This document shows positions 63,813 to 64,000 of a stretch of 64,000 bases of DNA, in pieces. Every line of letters starts with the position of its first letter. The first letter of the stretch is position 1. Made by a program: the position numbers and the translations under genes. Source of the stretch: RYN-122 sp963761655 (lineage in GTDB: Bacteria; Actinomycetota; Actinomycetes; Mycobacteriales; SCTD01); contig CAVXHI010000002.1 of NCBI GenBank assembly GCA_963761655.1, positions 310,001 through 374,000 of the forward strand. Reading direction: 5' to 3'. The notes beneath the pieces are model-generated. The model was not told the origin of the DNA. It saw only the letters and a program-made list of their open reading frames with translations, and searched no databases.

Positions 63813-64000
63813 GCAGGCAGGCGCGACAGGAAGGGCACCTGGCGCTCGGCGAGCTTGACCGCGGCCTCGGACAGCCCGAACCACGCCACGCGGTCGACCT
63901 CCGGGAACGCCTGCCGCCGACCGCTGCGGGGCGGCCACTCCATCTCGAACGTCCCGGGGTCGAAGCCGGTCAGGTCGGGGTCGGCCTCGAGCGCCCAGGC
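63809..64000 (-). CDS. NUDIX-like hydrolase, C-terminal part
   Basis: The frame enters from the right edge; 63 residues are visible. FEMEWPPRSGRRQAFPEVDR, then AWFGLSEAAVKLAERQVPFL is the C-terminal pattern of NUDIX NTP pyrophosphohydrolase-like proteins of actinomycetes. The NUDIX box itself is beyond the window, so the call rests on the tail only. It is coupled to the SpoU methyltransferase gene by an ATGA overlap. Confidence 0.65.
   Translation of the reverse strand, partial: AWALEADPDLTGFDPGTFEMEWPPRSGRRQAFPEVDRVAWFGLSEAAVKLAERQVPFLSRLPA

Overview
The window is very GC-rich DNA from an actinomycete (Actinomycetota). Support for that includes frequent GTG starts, many 4-base start/stop overlaps (ATGA or GTGA), the DUF3046-recA-recX-miaB-miaA-dapF-hflX-lexA-nrdR-nrdJ gene order, an MshC-like ligase (mycothiol pathway), a furA-katG pair, Lhr and DUF4192 proteins, and LexA boxes of the TCGAAC-N4-GTTCGA type. 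The order or family within the phylum cannot be fixed from the sequence alone.

Layout. 1-13.1 kb: end of an amino-acid permease, Lhr helicase, a secreted S15 hydrolase, an ABC exporter pair, a TerD protein and a Pat-type protein acetyltransferase. 13.2-31.5 kb: a DNA-repair, tRNA-modification and cell-wall block (DUF3046, recA, recX, two dynamin-like GTPases, an MshC-like ligase, miaB, a protein with four cold-shock domains, miaA, a degenerate EAL protein, dapF, hflX), ending in a small lower-GC secreted-protein pair. 31.5-37.5 kb: lexA, a phosphorothioate-reading McrA-type endonuclease, an SOS cell-division-suppressor-like LysM protein, nrdR and B12-dependent nrdJ. 37.5-42.7 kb: a divergent pair of large accessory ATPases (PLD-helicase-DUF3427 and DUF2075), both broken by many frameshifts. 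42.7-52.7 kb: katG-fur, an amidase, an AI-2E-family permease, a VOC-DinB fusion and tldE-tldD. 52.7-64 kb: Vsr, an uncharacterised three-gene operon, DUF4192, a broken methyltransferase, DUF3140, a GNAT, hrpA, MaoC, a SpoU-type methyltransferase and a partial NUDIX-like gene.

How the genes relate. An SOS regulon is written into the DNA: LexA boxes lie before recA, before lexA (two), and in the divergent gap between the McrA-like endonuclease and the LysM protein (two). If the boxes work, DNA damage would raise RecA, a division inhibitor and, unusually, a type IV restriction enzyme. nrdR and nrdJ share an upstream region with a candidate NrdR box and two DnaA-box-like palindromes.

The most novel-looking element is a family of three 62-bp palindromes (26-bp arms, variable 10-base loops) at 13141, 22433 and 23539. 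Two of them bracket one AbiEi/DUF559-like gene exactly. I do not recognise this repeat family.

Caution. About 25-30 single-base frameshifts are apparent, clustered in a few genes but also hitting recX, miaB and nrdJ. Sequencing or assembly error is the simplest explanation for the housekeeping cases. The heavily broken accessory genes could be true pseudogenes, and the sequence alone cannot separate the two.
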